Below, piece after piece: positions 1 to 10,156 of a DNA stretch of 64,000 nucleotides. The stretch spans positions 124,001 to 188,000 of the forward strand of contig NZ_LDJI01000013.1 in NCBI RefSeq assembly GCF_001431415.1, given 5' to 3'. The notes below the pieces were generated by a model, which saw only the letters and a program-made list of their open reading frames with translations, was not told the DNA's origin and did no database searches. Source of the stretch: Stenotrophomonas humi. GTDB lineage: Bacteria; Pseudomonadota; Gammaproteobacteria; Xanthomonadales; Xanthomonadaceae. Within the stretch, counting starts at the first letter, position 1; each line of letters starts with the position of its first letter. Both the position numbers and the translations under genes were made by a program.

Positions 1-116
1 GTAAGCTGCTGCGGCGTTCGTTGCAGGCATTGGCGGAGCAGCGCGACCCCGGGGATCTGTCGACATTGGACGACCCGGGCGCACTGGATGAAATCCGCCG
101 CGCGCTGGGGAAATAG
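1..116 (+). CDS. 3' end of an unidentified CDS
   Basis: An open frame runs from the window edge to TAG at 114-116, giving a tail of about 37 residues ending DEIRRALGK. It is charged, looks helical and carries no recognisable motif, so I cannot name the protein. Codon use (GC-rich third positions) matches the neighbouring genes, so it is probably a real C-terminus. The next gene starts about 120 bases downstream on the same strand. Confidence 0.5.
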   Translation, partial: KLLRRSLQALAEQRDPGDLSTLDDPGALDEIRRALGK

Positions 117-237
117 CGCAGGCCGCAGGCGCAGCGATCGCAAGGGGGCGGCACGTGGACAGGTAAGCAGATCCGGGGCGGGGGCTCCGGGTCGGTGGCG
201 CGTGCCGTGGTTGCGATGCACAACTGTGGGAGGGGGA

Positions 238-717
238 ATGGCGTTGATCTATGCCAAGACGGCTGCTGGCCGTCGTGAAATGGAAGACCGTGCGCTGCGT
301 TTGGTGCCGGCACTGCGTTCGGTGCTGTTGCTGGTTGACGGGCAGCGCGACGCGCATGAGCTGCAGCAGATGGCACAGGGGCTGCGCGCGCCGGAAGACG
401 TACTGGCGCAGCTGATTTCGATGACGCTGATCGAAGCCGTCGGTGGCAGCGTCGAGCGCGCGCCGGATGTGCCGGTCACGGTGCAGCTGGGTGACGATCC
501 GTTGCGCTACCAGCAGCTGCGTGACTGGATGGCTGAGTCGGTACGCAAACACCTTGGGCTGAAGGGTTATCTGATCCAGCTGAAGATCGAGCGCAGTCGC
601 ACCGCGGTCGGCCTGGAGCAGCTGTGGCCGGAAGTGGCCACCGCGCTTGGCAAGGCCAAGAGCCCAGCGTTCGCCAGCCGTTGGCTGGATGAGACGCGCG
701 CCTTGGTGCTGGCATGA
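238..717 (+). CDS. conserved hypothetical protein, 159 aa
   Basis: The ATG at 238 is chosen because a strong purine-rich ribosome site (GGGAGGGGG, 228-236) precedes it directly. The frame stays open upstream to 88, but that stretch reads like non-coding sequence. The product is soluble, with no signal peptide or membrane span. Residues 1-65 (MALIYAKTAAGR onward, with LLLVDGQRDAHEL) have the pattern of a small helical or winged-helix domain, followed by a charged C-terminal half. I recognise no enzyme motif. It is not obviously part of the two-component operon downstream, which lies on the other strand and converges with it, with 73 bases between the stops. Confidence 0.7.
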   Translation: MALIYAKTAAGRREMEDRALRLVPALRSVLLLVDGQRDAHELQQMAQGLRAPEDVLAQLISMTLIEAVGGSVERAPDVPVTVQLGDDPLRYQQLRDWMAESVRKHLGLKGYLIQLKIERSRTAVGLEQLWPEVATALGKAKSPAFASRWLDETRALVLA

Positions 718-790
718 GCCGGTGAAACCGCCGGCCGTTGGGTTGGCCCGGCTGCGCGCTCGATTTCGCTGTTGAACGCGGCCGCTCTCG

Positions 791-2284
791 TCAGAGGGCA
801 GGCCGCGCGTTGTTGCGCGCTTGCGCAGTTGCCAGCGAGAACACGAACAGTGCGCCTTCGCGGCTGTCGAGCAGGCGGATCTGGCGGTGATGCAGCTGCA
901 GGATGCGGTGCACGATCAGCAGCCCCAGTCCGCCACTGTCCGCGCGCTGGCTGCCCAGCGCCGGGGGTGTGATGAACAGGTTGGCGCGGCGCTCCGGGGC
1001 GATGCCCGGGCCGCTGTCCAGCACGCTGACCTGTACCTCGTCGCCGGCAGCACGCAAGGTCACGCTGATATGGCCAGCTTCGGGTGTGTGGCGGATGGCG
1101 TTGTCGAGCAGGTTGGTCAGTACGCGTTCGATCAATCCAAGGTCGGCTTCCACCGCAGGCAGGCCCGGTGGGATATCGGCGGTCAATGTCTGCCGGCGTG
1201 CCTGTGCGGACAGTTCCAGTTTCTGGAACACGTCCTGCACCAGGTCGGGCAGGGAGAAGACCTGCGGCTCCAGCACCACGCCGCCATGTTCAAGCCGCGC
1301 CAGTTCAAACAGGGCCTGCGCCAGCTGCCCGACCTTGCGGCTCTGCGACAGCGCGATCGACAGGTAGCGTTGGCGCTCGTCGGCGCTGAGCGATGCATCC
1401 TTCAGCGACAACGTTTCCAGATAGCCGTGCAGCGAAGACAGCGGCGTGCGCAGATCGTGCGAGATGTTGGCGACCAGCTCACGGCGTTGCAGATCCTGTT
1501 GTCGCAGCTGCTGCCATTGATCGCCGATGCGCTGCGCCATCTGCCCGAAGCTGTGCTGCAGGATCGCGAGCTCATCGCGCTCGACGGCGCGCAGCGGGCC
1601 AGGTGGCACTGGCAGGGCTGGATTGTCGGCATCGACATCAAAGGACTGGATGCGGCGGGTCAACCGACGCAGCGGATGCGTCACCCAGCGAAAGGCGATT
1701 GCACCTGCGAGCAAGCCGATCAGCGCGACGATCGCCAGCGACCACAGCGCCGTGCGCAGGCTTGAGCTGGCGGCGATGTTGGCGGCCACTGCTTCGCGTT
1801 GTTCGCCCAGCAGCACCACATAGATGTAACCCGCCTGGCGGCCCTGCACCCACAGCGGTGCTGCATTGAATACCTTGCGCGTGCTGGTGCTGCGGGGGTC
1901 GTCACCGAGAATCGGCAGCGGCTCGCCTCGCAGCAAGGCCTGCACCGGCGCAAGATCAACGCGGTCGCGCTTGAGGTGGCCGTCGGGTGCGTCGTGGCCG
2001 AGGATGCGTCCCTGATCGTCGAGCAGGTACACCTCGACGCTGGGATTGACCGCCATCAACTTGCCGAACAATGCGCGCACGTTGCCATCGCGCATGCCGC
2101 GCGTGTCCATCAACTCACCTCTGCGTGCGATGTGTTCGGCCAGGCCTTGTGACAGACGCTGCACGGTTTCCAGCTCGTGCATGCGGGTATTGCGCATCTG
2201 TATCCACGCGAGCGCGCCACAGCACACCAGCAGCAGGCCGAAGAACACCACCGACAGCCGTTGTGACAACGTCAGGCGGATCAT
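791..2284 (-). CDS. membrane sensor histidine kinase
   Basis: 497 residues. Two membrane spans (about 10-29 and 178-198) enclose a periplasmic sensor region of about 145 residues. HAMP covers about 200-255. The HisKA dimerisation helix holds the phosphorylated His276 in NISHDLRTPL. The ATPase domain has an N box (NLLDN, 391-395), G1 (DSGPG, 423-427) and G2 (GLGLL, about 452-456). It overlaps its response regulator by 4 bases (ATGA), so the two are translationally coupled. The divergent msrB-dipZ-msrA operon suggests it senses envelope redox or oxidant stress, but that is inference from position. The periplasmic domain carries no motif that fixes a ligand. Confidence 0.93.
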   Translation of the reverse strand: MIRLTLSQRLSVVFFGLLLVCCGALAWIQMRNTRMHELETVQRLSQGLAEHIARRGELMDTRGMRDGNVRALFGKLMAVNPSVEVYLLDDQGRILGHDAPDGHLKRDRVDLAPVQALLRGEPLPILGDDPRSTSTRKVFNAAPLWVQGRQAGYIYVVLLGEQREAVAANIAASSSLRTALWSLAIVALIGLLAGAIAFRWVTHPLRRLTRRIQSFDVDADNPALPVPPGPLRAVERDELAILQHSFGQMAQRIGDQWQQLRQQDLQRRELVANISHDLRTPLSSLHGYLETLSLKDASLSADERQRYLSIALSQSRKVGQLAQALFELARLEHGGVVLEPQVFSLPDLVQDVFQKLELSAQARRQTLTADIPPGLPAVEADLGLIERVLTNLLDNAIRHTPEAGHISVTLRAAGDEVQVSVLDSGPGIAPERRANLFITPPALGSQRADSGGLGLLIVHRILQLHHRQIRLLDSREGALFVFSLATAQARNNARPAL

Positions 2285-3000
2285 GTGCGGTCCTCGCCGG
2301 CACCGGCCAGTTTGTAGCCGCGGCCCCAGACGGTCTGGATCAACTGCGGATTGGCCGGGTCGTGTTCGATCTTGTTGCGCAGCCGGTTGATATGGGTGTT
2401 GACCGTGTGCTGGTAGCCATCGTGTTGATAGCCCCAGACCTGGTCGAGCAGGTTCATGCGTGAGTACACCTGGTCGGGATGACGCACGAAAAAATGCAGA
2501 AGGTCGAACTCGCGTGGTGTGAGTTCCAGTGTGCGGCCCTGCACCTGCGCGGTGCGGGCAACGGGATCGATACGGATGCCGGCCGCTTCGATCTCGCCGG
2601 CATCGATGCGGGCGTTCTGCGCCATCGCCTCGACCCGGCGCAGCAGCGCCTTGACCCGCGCGACCAGTTCCAGCATCGAGAAGGGTTTGGCCAGGTAGTC
2701 ATCGGCGCCCAGCTCCAGACCGAGGATGCGATGTACTTCACTGGCGCGCGCGCTGGTGATGATGATCGGCGTGTAGCGCGCCATGGCACGCGCCCGCTTG
2801 CAGATTTCCAAACCGTCCACGCCCGGCAGCATCAAGTCCAGCACCAACGCGCTCCACGGACTGGCTTCGAGCAGGCGCAGTCCTTCGTCGCCGGTGGCAG
2901 CGTGGGTGACGTCGTAGCCTTCGTCACGCAGGTGCATGCGCAGCAGGTTGGCGATATGGATGTCGTCCTCGACGATCAGGACACGTTTGGCGCTGCTCAT
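2281..3000 (-). CDS. OmpR-family response regulator
   Basis: 239 residues. The start is the ATG at 2998-3000 (MSSAKRVLIVEDD); the frame is open further upstream but would run across the divergent msrB gene. The receiver domain (about 5-120) has the acidic pair D12 D13, the phosphoacceptor D55 in LVLDLMLPG, and a Lys in YLAKPF. A winged-helix DNA-binding domain occupies about 140-235 (ELTPREFDLLHFF; VNTHINRLRNKIE; VWGRGYKL). It would be phosphorylated by the kinase at 791-2284. The 147 bases between it and msrB hold both divergent promoters. There the half-sites TAAC at 3063 and 3075, 12 bases apart, are possible operator elements, though weak. Confidence 0.93.
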   Translation of the reverse strand: MSSAKRVLIVEDDIHIANLLRMHLRDEGYDVTHAATGDEGLRLLEASPWSALVLDLMLPGVDGLEICKRARAMARYTPIIITSARASEVHRILGLELGADDYLAKPFSMLELVARVKALLRRVEAMAQNARIDAGEIEAAGIRIDPVARTAQVQGRTLELTPREFDLLHFFVRHPDQVYSRMNLLDQVWGYQHDGYQHTVNTHINRLRNKIEHDPANPQLIQTVWGRGYKLAGAGEDRT

Positions 3001-3147
3001 CGTTGCGCGCGACCGGCGGGAAAGGGGATTGGCATTGTCGGCGGAATCCCGCATGCAAGGTGTAACGGAAAATTTAACTCTGCGTGAGGATTCGTTGATC
3101 GGGCAGGGCGCAGCATGGTCACATCCTCCCAAGGCTGGAGAACGGCC

Positions 3148-3651
3148 ATGTCCCTCACCCGTCGCAATGTGCTTGGCATCGGCTGCATGGCGGCAGCGGC
3201 CGGCGTGTTGGGCCTGACTGCCTGCAGCGGCGCTGCACCGGCCGCACCGGCCCAGAAGCGGTTGTTCGAGATCATGCGCAGTGATGCGCAATGGCGTGAA
3301 CAGCTCAGCCCCGCGCAGTACGCGGTGCTGCGCGGCCAATCCACCGAGCGTGCGTTCAGCAGCCCGCTGAACAACGAGCACCGGCGCGGCACCTTTGTGT
3401 GCGCCGGTTGTGCCTTGCCGCTGTTCTCCTCGGCGACCAAGTTCGACAGCGGCACCGGTTGGCCGAGTTTCTGGGCGCCACTGCACGATGCCGTGGGTGA
3501 GGATCGCGACACCACCTTCGGCATGTTGCGCGTGGAAGCGCATTGCCGGCGCTGCGGTGGGCATCTGGGTCATGTGTTCAATGACGGCCCGCGCCCCACC
3601 GGGTTGCGTTACTGCATGAATGGCGTGGCCATGAACTTCGTGGCGGCCTGA
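3148..3651 (+). CDS. msrB: exported methionine-(R)-sulfoxide reductase MsrB
   Basis: Reduces the R epimer of methionine sulfoxide in proteins. 167 residues from the ATG at 3148, which has CTGGAG about 8 bases upstream. The N-terminus has twin arginines (TRRNVLG), a hydrophobic stretch and a lipobox LTAC (about 23-26), so a Tat-exported lipoprotein is likely. The catalytic domain (about 40-167) carries zinc pairs C85/C88 and C133/C136, the SGTGWPSF motif and catalytic C156 in RYCMN. It is first in an operon with dipZ and msrA. Export signals on all three products place the repair system in the periplasm. A start at 3115 is possible but would bury the signal peptide. Confidence 0.93.
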   Translation: MSLTRRNVLGIGCMAAAAGVLGLTACSGAAPAAPAQKRLFEIMRSDAQWREQLSPAQYAVLRGQSTERAFSSPLNNEHRRGTFVCAGCALPLFSSATKFDSGTGWPSFWAPLHDAVGEDRDTTFGMLRVEAHCRRCGGHLGHVFNDGPRPTGLRYCMNGVAMNFVAA

Positions 3652-3686
3652 GCCCCGCAGCTTTCGACTTCCAACAAGGACTCCCC

Positions 3687-5444
3687 ATGTTCCTGCTCGT
3701 GCTGGCCTATCTCGGCGGTGTGCTCACCCTTCTCAGTCCGTGCATCCTGCCGGTGCTGCCGTTCGTGTTCGCACGCTCGGATCACCCGTTCCTGCGCAGC
3801 GGCTTGCCGCTGCTGGTCGGCATGGCCTTGATGTTTGCGGTGGTAGCCAGCCTGGCGGCGGTAGGCAGCCAATGGGTGGCGCAGGCCAATCAGATCGGGC
3901 GCTGGATCGCGCTGCTGGTGATGGCGATGTTCGCGCTGGCGCTGCTGTGGCCGGCATTCGCGAATCGGCTGTTGTCGCCATTGCAGCGGCTTGGCGTTCG
4001 TTTGAGTGCATCGGCCGATGAGGGTCGTGCGGGCATGGGGACATCGTTGTTGATCGGCATCGCGACCGGCTTGTTATGGGCGCCGTGCGCCGGGCCGATC
4101 CTTGGCTTGATACTCACTGGTGCCGCGCTGCAGGGTGCCAACGTCGGCACCAGCGGTCTGCTGTTGGCCTATGCGCTGGGGGCGGCCACATCACTGGCAC
4201 TGGCCCTCTGGATCGGCGGCCGTGTATTCGCCGCGTTGAAGCGGCACCTTGGTGCGGGCGAATGGATCCGGCGCGGCCTCGGCATTGCCGCGTTGCTGGC
4301 GGTGGTGGCCATTGCGATGGGCTGGGACACCGGTGTGCTGACACGGCTGTCGACGGTTAGCACGGCCAGGCTTGAGCAGGGCCTGCTGGATGCGCTTCCC
4401 GGGCAGGCGCCAGCGGGTGGCTCAATGATGATGATGGCCGGGAACGATCCGCCCGCGACCGCGTTGCCGGTCGAAGGCATGTTGCCTTCCCTGGCCGGTG
4501 CCACCGGCTGGCTCAACAGTCCGCCGCTGGATGCGCAGGCATTGCGCGGCAAGGTGGTGCTGGTCGATTTCTGGACCTACTCGTGCATCAACTGCCTGCG
4601 CGCGATGCCGCATGTGCGCGAGTGGGTCGAACGCTACCGCGACCATGGCCTGGTGGTGATCGGAGTGCACGCGCCGGAGTTCGCATTCGAACGTGATGTG
4701 CGCAACGTGCAGCGTGCAGTCACCGATCTCAAGGTCACGTACCCGGTTGCCATCGACAACGACTTCGCGATCTGGCGCGGTTTCAACAATCGCTATTGGC
4801 CGGCGCATTACTTCATCGATGCGCAGGGGCGTATCCGTGCCCATCACTTTGGTGAAGGCAACTATGTGCAGTCCGAGCAGATCATCCGCCAGCTGCTGCG
4901 CGAAGCCGGCAACAGTCTGCCAGGTGAGGCTGCCCCGGCGATGAAGGCTGAAGCCGCGCGCGATGGTGTCGAACGCGAGGCGGACATGAACAATCTCAAG
5001 TCGCCGGAAACCTACGTCGGGCGCGCACGCGCAGAGAATTTCGCATCACCCGGCGGGCTGTACGCAGGGCGTGCAGCGGACTACCGCTTGCCGACCACAT
5101 TGAAACTCAATCAATGGGCGTTGGACGGACGTTGGATCGTGGGCGAGGAAGACGCGCAGTTGCAGCAGGCCGGCGGTCGCATCGCGTTCCGCTTCCATGC
5201 GCGTGACCTGCATCTGGTGTTGGCGCCGCAGGACGCCAGCAAACCGGTGCGCTTCATTGTGCGTATCGATGGACAGGCGCCCGGTGCATCGGCAGGTGGT
5301 GATGTGTCGGCTGACGGCAGCGGCCAGGTGGACGGCAACCGGCTGTACCAGTTGATACGCCAGAACGGTGCCGTGCAGGAACGCACCTTCGAAATCGAAT
5401 TCCTCGATCCCGGCGTGCATGCCTACGCCTTTACGTTTGGATGA
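3687..5444 (+). CDS. dipZ: DipZ-type thiol-disulfide transporter (CcdA + thioredoxin + C-terminal domain)
   Basis: 585 residues in three parts. Residues 1-215 are a CcdA-like membrane domain with its redox cysteines C19 (SPC) and C134 (APC). Residues about 265-410 are a TlpA-like thioredoxin fold with C300-x-x-C303 in WTYSCINC. Residues about 430-585 are a beta-rich C-terminal domain (GGLYAGRAADY onward), as in mycobacterial DipZ. The family moves electrons across the inner membrane to periplasmic thiol proteins. Lying between msrB and msrA, its likely job is to re-reduce both. That partnership is inference, since a cytochrome c maturation role is also known for CcdA relatives. It starts 35 bases after msrB. 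Confidence 0.9.
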   Translation: MFLLVLAYLGGVLTLLSPCILPVLPFVFARSDHPFLRSGLPLLVGMALMFAVVASLAAVGSQWVAQANQIGRWIALLVMAMFALALLWPAFANRLLSPLQRLGVRLSASADEGRAGMGTSLLIGIATGLLWAPCAGPILGLILTGAALQGANVGTSGLLLAYALGAATSLALALWIGGRVFAALKRHLGAGEWIRRGLGIAALLAVVAIAMGWDTGVLTRLSTVSTARLEQGLLDALPGQAPAGGSMMMMAGNDPPATALPVEGMLPSLAGATGWLNSPPLDAQALRGKVVLVDFWTYSCINCLRAMPHVREWVERYRDHGLVVIGVHAPEFAFERDVRNVQRAVTDLKVTYPVAIDNDFAIWRGFNNRYWPAHYFIDAQGRIRAHHFGEGNYVQSEQIIRQLLREAGNSLPGEAAPAMKAEAARDGVEREADMNNLKSPETYVGRARAENFASPGGLYAGRAADYRLPTTLKLNQWALDGRWIVGEEDAQLQQAGGRIAFRFHARDLHLVLAPQDASKPVRFIVRIDGQAPGASAGGDVSADGSGQVDGNRLYQLIRQNGAVQERTFEIEFLDPGVHAYAFTFG

Positions 5445-5460
5445 GCCCCGGAGGCCAACG

Positions 5461-6195
5461 ATGAAACTCGTCATGGACAAACTGGTTGCCGGCAGCATCG
5501 CCGCGATGATCGCGGTACTGCTGGTGATTGCCATATTCAGCCTGGACCGCCCCGTGCATGCTTCGTCGGCGATGGTCAGCATTCCCGCGACCAGTGGTGC
5601 AGCGGATCTGCGTCAGCCCGGCATCAAGCGCGCACAGGTGATCTTCGCTGGCGGCTGCTTCTGGGGCGTGCAGGGCGTGTTCCAGCACATCAAGGGTGTG
5701 GACAGCGCTGTCTCGGGTTACATCGGTGGCAGCGCGGCCAACGCGAGCTATGCGCGTGTGGGCAGCGGCAGCACCGGGCACGCTGAAGCCGTGCAGGTGA
5801 CCTACGATCCGGCGCAGGTCAGCTATGGGCAGTTGATGCAGGTGTTTTTCTCGGTGGTGCATGACCCCACCCAACTCAATCGACAGGGGCCGGATCGTGG
5901 CACGCAGTATCGTTCGGCGGTATACGTCAACACGGCGGAGCAACGCGATGCTGCCCGTGCCTATATCGCGCAGCTGCAACGCAGTGCTGTGTTCAAGGCG
6001 CCCGTGGTGACCCAGGTGGACGGCGGCAAGGTGTTCTATGCGGCGGAGGGCTATCACCAGAACTACCTCACGCTGCATCCGGAGTCCTTGTACATCCGCG
6101 TCAACGACCTGCCCAAAGTGGAGGCGCTGAAACAGTACTTCCCCGCGCTGTACCGCGACACGCCGCGGTTGCTCACCACGTTATCGGTGCGTTGA
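5461..6195 (+). CDS. msrA: membrane-anchored or exported peptide methionine-(S)-sulfoxide reductase MsrA
   Basis: Reduces the S epimer of methionine sulfoxide. 244 residues from the ATG at 5461, preceded by GGAGG. A hydrophobic segment at about 9-28 is an uncleaved anchor or signal, so the enzyme acts outside the cytoplasm, unlike the usual cytosolic MsrA. The catalytic motif GGCFWG has C66 as nucleophile, followed by SGYIGG and GHAEAVQV, and a C-terminal EGYHQNYL. It follows dipZ by 16 bases and completes an operon repairing both sulfoxide epimers. A hairpin at 6254-6279 ends the unit. Confidence 0.93.
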   Translation: MKLVMDKLVAGSIAAMIAVLLVIAIFSLDRPVHASSAMVSIPATSGAADLRQPGIKRAQVIFAGGCFWGVQGVFQHIKGVDSAVSGYIGGSAANASYARVGSGSTGHAEAVQVTYDPAQVSYGQLMQVFFSVVHDPTQLNRQGPDRGTQYRSAVYVNTAEQRDAARAYIAQLQRSAVFKAPVVTQVDGGKVFYAAEGYHQNYLTLHPESLYIRVNDLPKVEALKQYFPALYRDTPRLLTTLSVR

Positions 6196-6253
6196 GTCTT
6201 CGCTGCAGGAATGCAGCGCGGGCGAAACACCAACGCGGCGTTGAAACAAAACA

Positions 6254-6279
6254 GGCCACCGGCGTCTGCGCCGGTGGCC
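6254..6279. terminator. bidirectional terminator between msrA and the GST gene
   Basis: A perfect 11-bp stem (6254-6264 with 6269-6279) and loop TCTG lie between the convergent genes. On the minus strand it is followed by a T-rich tract (TGTTTTGTTT), so it fits the GST transcript best. Confidence 0.75.
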
Positions 6280-6307
6280 CGTCAAAAGTTCAGTGTGTGC
6301 TCTTGGT

Positions 6308-6925
6308 TTACGCCAGACCTTCGGTCTTCAGAGCAGCCTGCACGGCCGGGTCTGCCTGCATGCGTTGCTCGAAGCGATCCAACGCATCCATGCCAGCCAG
6401 GTCGATTTTCAAACCACGCGCCCAGCGCAGGGTCACGTAGGTGTACGCATCGGCGATGGACGGATGCGGGGTGCCGCCCAACCAGTCGACCTGCGCCAAT
6501 CGATCATTCAGGCGCTGGTACAGCGCTTTGAGCTTGTCGCGCGAGTTCTGCTGGGTGCGGGCGATGACCGCCTCGTCCTCCAGGTACTTGGTCGAACCGA
6601 AGATCGGGTAGTACACCGGGTGCAGGTCGGCATTGACGAAGGACAGCCAGCGATTCACTTCGGCGCGGGTGCGTGCATCGCTGCCACCGTCCAGACCGGA
6701 CGCCGGTGCCTTGTCGCAGATGTAATGCAGGATGGCGGCGTTCTGGGTCAGCACCCAGCCATCGTCCTCAAGCACCGGCACTGCGCCGGCCGGGTTCATG
6801 GCCAGGAATTCGGGCGACTTCATGGTCGCGTAGTCCACGATCTGTACTTCGAAAGGCAGGCCGGACCAGATCAATGCGATGTGGTCTGCCAGCGAACAGG
6901 CGCCGGGCTTGGTGTAGAGCTTCAT
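6308..6925 (-). CDS. glutathione S-transferase family protein
   Basis: 205 residues. The thioredoxin-like N-terminal domain (about 1-80) starts MKLYTKPGACSLADH, where a Ser/Cys near residue 10 is the usual glutathione-activating position, and contains the cis-proline region GAVPVLED and the glutathione gamma-Glu site TQNAAILHYI. The all-helical C-terminal domain (about 90-205) has ADAYTYVTLRWA, matching the N-capping box of beta-class GSTs such as E. coli GstA. It is probably cytosolic and conjugates or reduces electrophiles. It stands alone on the minus strand, with the Msr operon converging on it. The natural substrate cannot be read from sequence. Confidence 0.92.
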   Translation of the reverse strand: MKLYTKPGACSLADHIALIWSGLPFEVQIVDYATMKSPEFLAMNPAGAVPVLEDDGWVLTQNAAILHYICDKAPASGLDGGSDARTRAEVNRWLSFVNADLHPVYYPIFGSTKYLEDEAVIARTQQNSRDKLKALYQRLNDRLAQVDWLGGTPHPSIADAYTYVTLRWARGLKIDLAGMDALDRFEQRMQADPAVQAALKTEGLA

Positions 6926-7010
6926 CAGATACCTCGGGAGTGGAGTTACTCCCGCATTATCGCCACAAGCTCGTTGCGTGGTGTGGCGACAGGTATCCGT
7001 GCTGCGCGGC

Positions 7011-7469
7011 TCAGGAAGCGCGCGGCTTCAGCGACTGTACCTTGAAGAAGGTATGACCGCCGATGGTCGCTACCTGATAGGCATTGCGCCAGCTGGGGCT
7101 CGCGATGGACAACGCGGCGAAGTGGCTGGCACCCGGCACGATTTCCTTGCGCTGCTCGACCGGCAGGGCCCAGTTGCGCTCGGCGGCGAAGGCCACGTCC
7201 ACGGCTTCTGCCCAGGCATCGTTGTTGCGCAGTTGGGTGCCCGGCGAGACCAGGGTCGGGGCGAACTGTTTGCGGGCAGTCACCACCTGGCACATCGAGT
7301 TGCCCCAGAGGCCGCTGTCCAGCCGCCGCAGGGCGACTTCGGCAACCGCCTGCTGACCGCGCAGGGTCTGGTCGCGGGCTTCCAGGTAAACGGTGGTGCT
7401 CAAGCACAGTGAATCGGCGGCCGGCTGCGGCAACATCTGCGACAGCCAGAGAATCCAGGCCAGTTTCAT
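7011..7469 (-). CDS. SleB-type cell wall hydrolase
   Basis: 152 residues. A hydrophobic N-terminus (MKLAWILWLSQMLPQ) suggests export. The body matches the hydrolase_2 family of SleB/CwlJ lytic enzymes: CLSTTVYLEARDQ near the start holds the acidic residue expected to be catalytic, followed by QQAVAEVALRRL, MCQVVTARKQF and ASHFAAL. The family cleaves peptidoglycan glycan strands; outside spore-formers its roles are poorly defined. It lies 85 bases upstream of the GST gene (6308-6925) on the same strand, so it could be transcribed with it. Confidence 0.8.
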   Translation of the reverse strand: MKLAWILWLSQMLPQPAADSLCLSTTVYLEARDQTLRGQQAVAEVALRRLDSGLWGNSMCQVVTARKQFAPTLVSPGTQLRNNDAWAEAVDVAFAAERNWALPVEQRKEIVPGASHFAALSIASPSWRNAYQVATIGGHTFFKVQSLKPRAS

Positions 7470-7977
7470 AAATCTCCTTGCTCCGTGTGGGCCGCAGCTC
7501 GCCTGTTCCTGAAAAGCATGGAACCGGTCGACTGAGACTTGGCGTTATGGGGAGGCGGCCGTGGCATCGGGGCCGCCCCGTGGGCGGCCCTCAATGAGAT
7601 TGGGGGAAGGCCGCACCTTGCTCACCAGAACTGGGGGGTGAGCGGAAGAGCGCGCAAGTTAGGGGGCGAACCCCAAACCCATCCTGAATGGGGCTTGTTG
7701 ACATTCAGGTTGTTTGCAACCGGCGCGAGGCGAAGAGTGAGTGACAGGAAGTGAGGAATGGGTGAGGGCAAAGGCCCTGCGGGACCAACCGAAAGAACAC
7801 CCTGCCTCAGTCCTCTCCTGCGCTATCGCGCAAGGGAGGAGGCCAATGTCACGTACGTCGCAGCGCGCCTGGGCCCCCTGCCTTTCGCATAGCGAAGGGA
7901 AGGGGGGAGTGGTGTTTCGGCTTCGGTCTTTGCTGCCTCTCGTACAAACACCTTACCCATCTCCCCTGATTTCCACC
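7470..7977. other. 508-bp intergenic stretch with C/G-rich palindromes
   Basis: No convincing gene. A frame at 7539-7754 lacks a ribosome site and family features. The stretch holds two palindromes (see 7812-7907); the rest shows nothing I can name. Confidence 0.5.
7812..7907. repeat. pair of imperfect GC-rich palindromes
   Basis: One palindrome spans about 7812-7839 (CCTCTCCTGCGC, TATC, GCGCAAGGGAGG). The other spans about 7874-7907 (a CCCCCTGCCTTTCGC arm facing GCGAAGGGAAGGGGG). Similar C-rich arms occur at 30610-30639 and 35492-35517, so these look like members of one family of intergenic palindromes. Confidence 0.55.
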
Positions 7978-10065
<2,088 letters not shown>

Positions 10066-10156
10066 TCAGCGTGGCCGGAGCGCTAAAGACGGGATGTGAC
10101 GAGCCGATTACAATTCGCGCCGCCGCCGACCGGCGGTCTGTTGTTGTCAGGGACCG

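Noticed and set aside
7539..7754. 71-codon open frame in the intergenic stretch
   Set aside because: Trp/Gly/Arg-rich, no ribosome site, no family; not supported.
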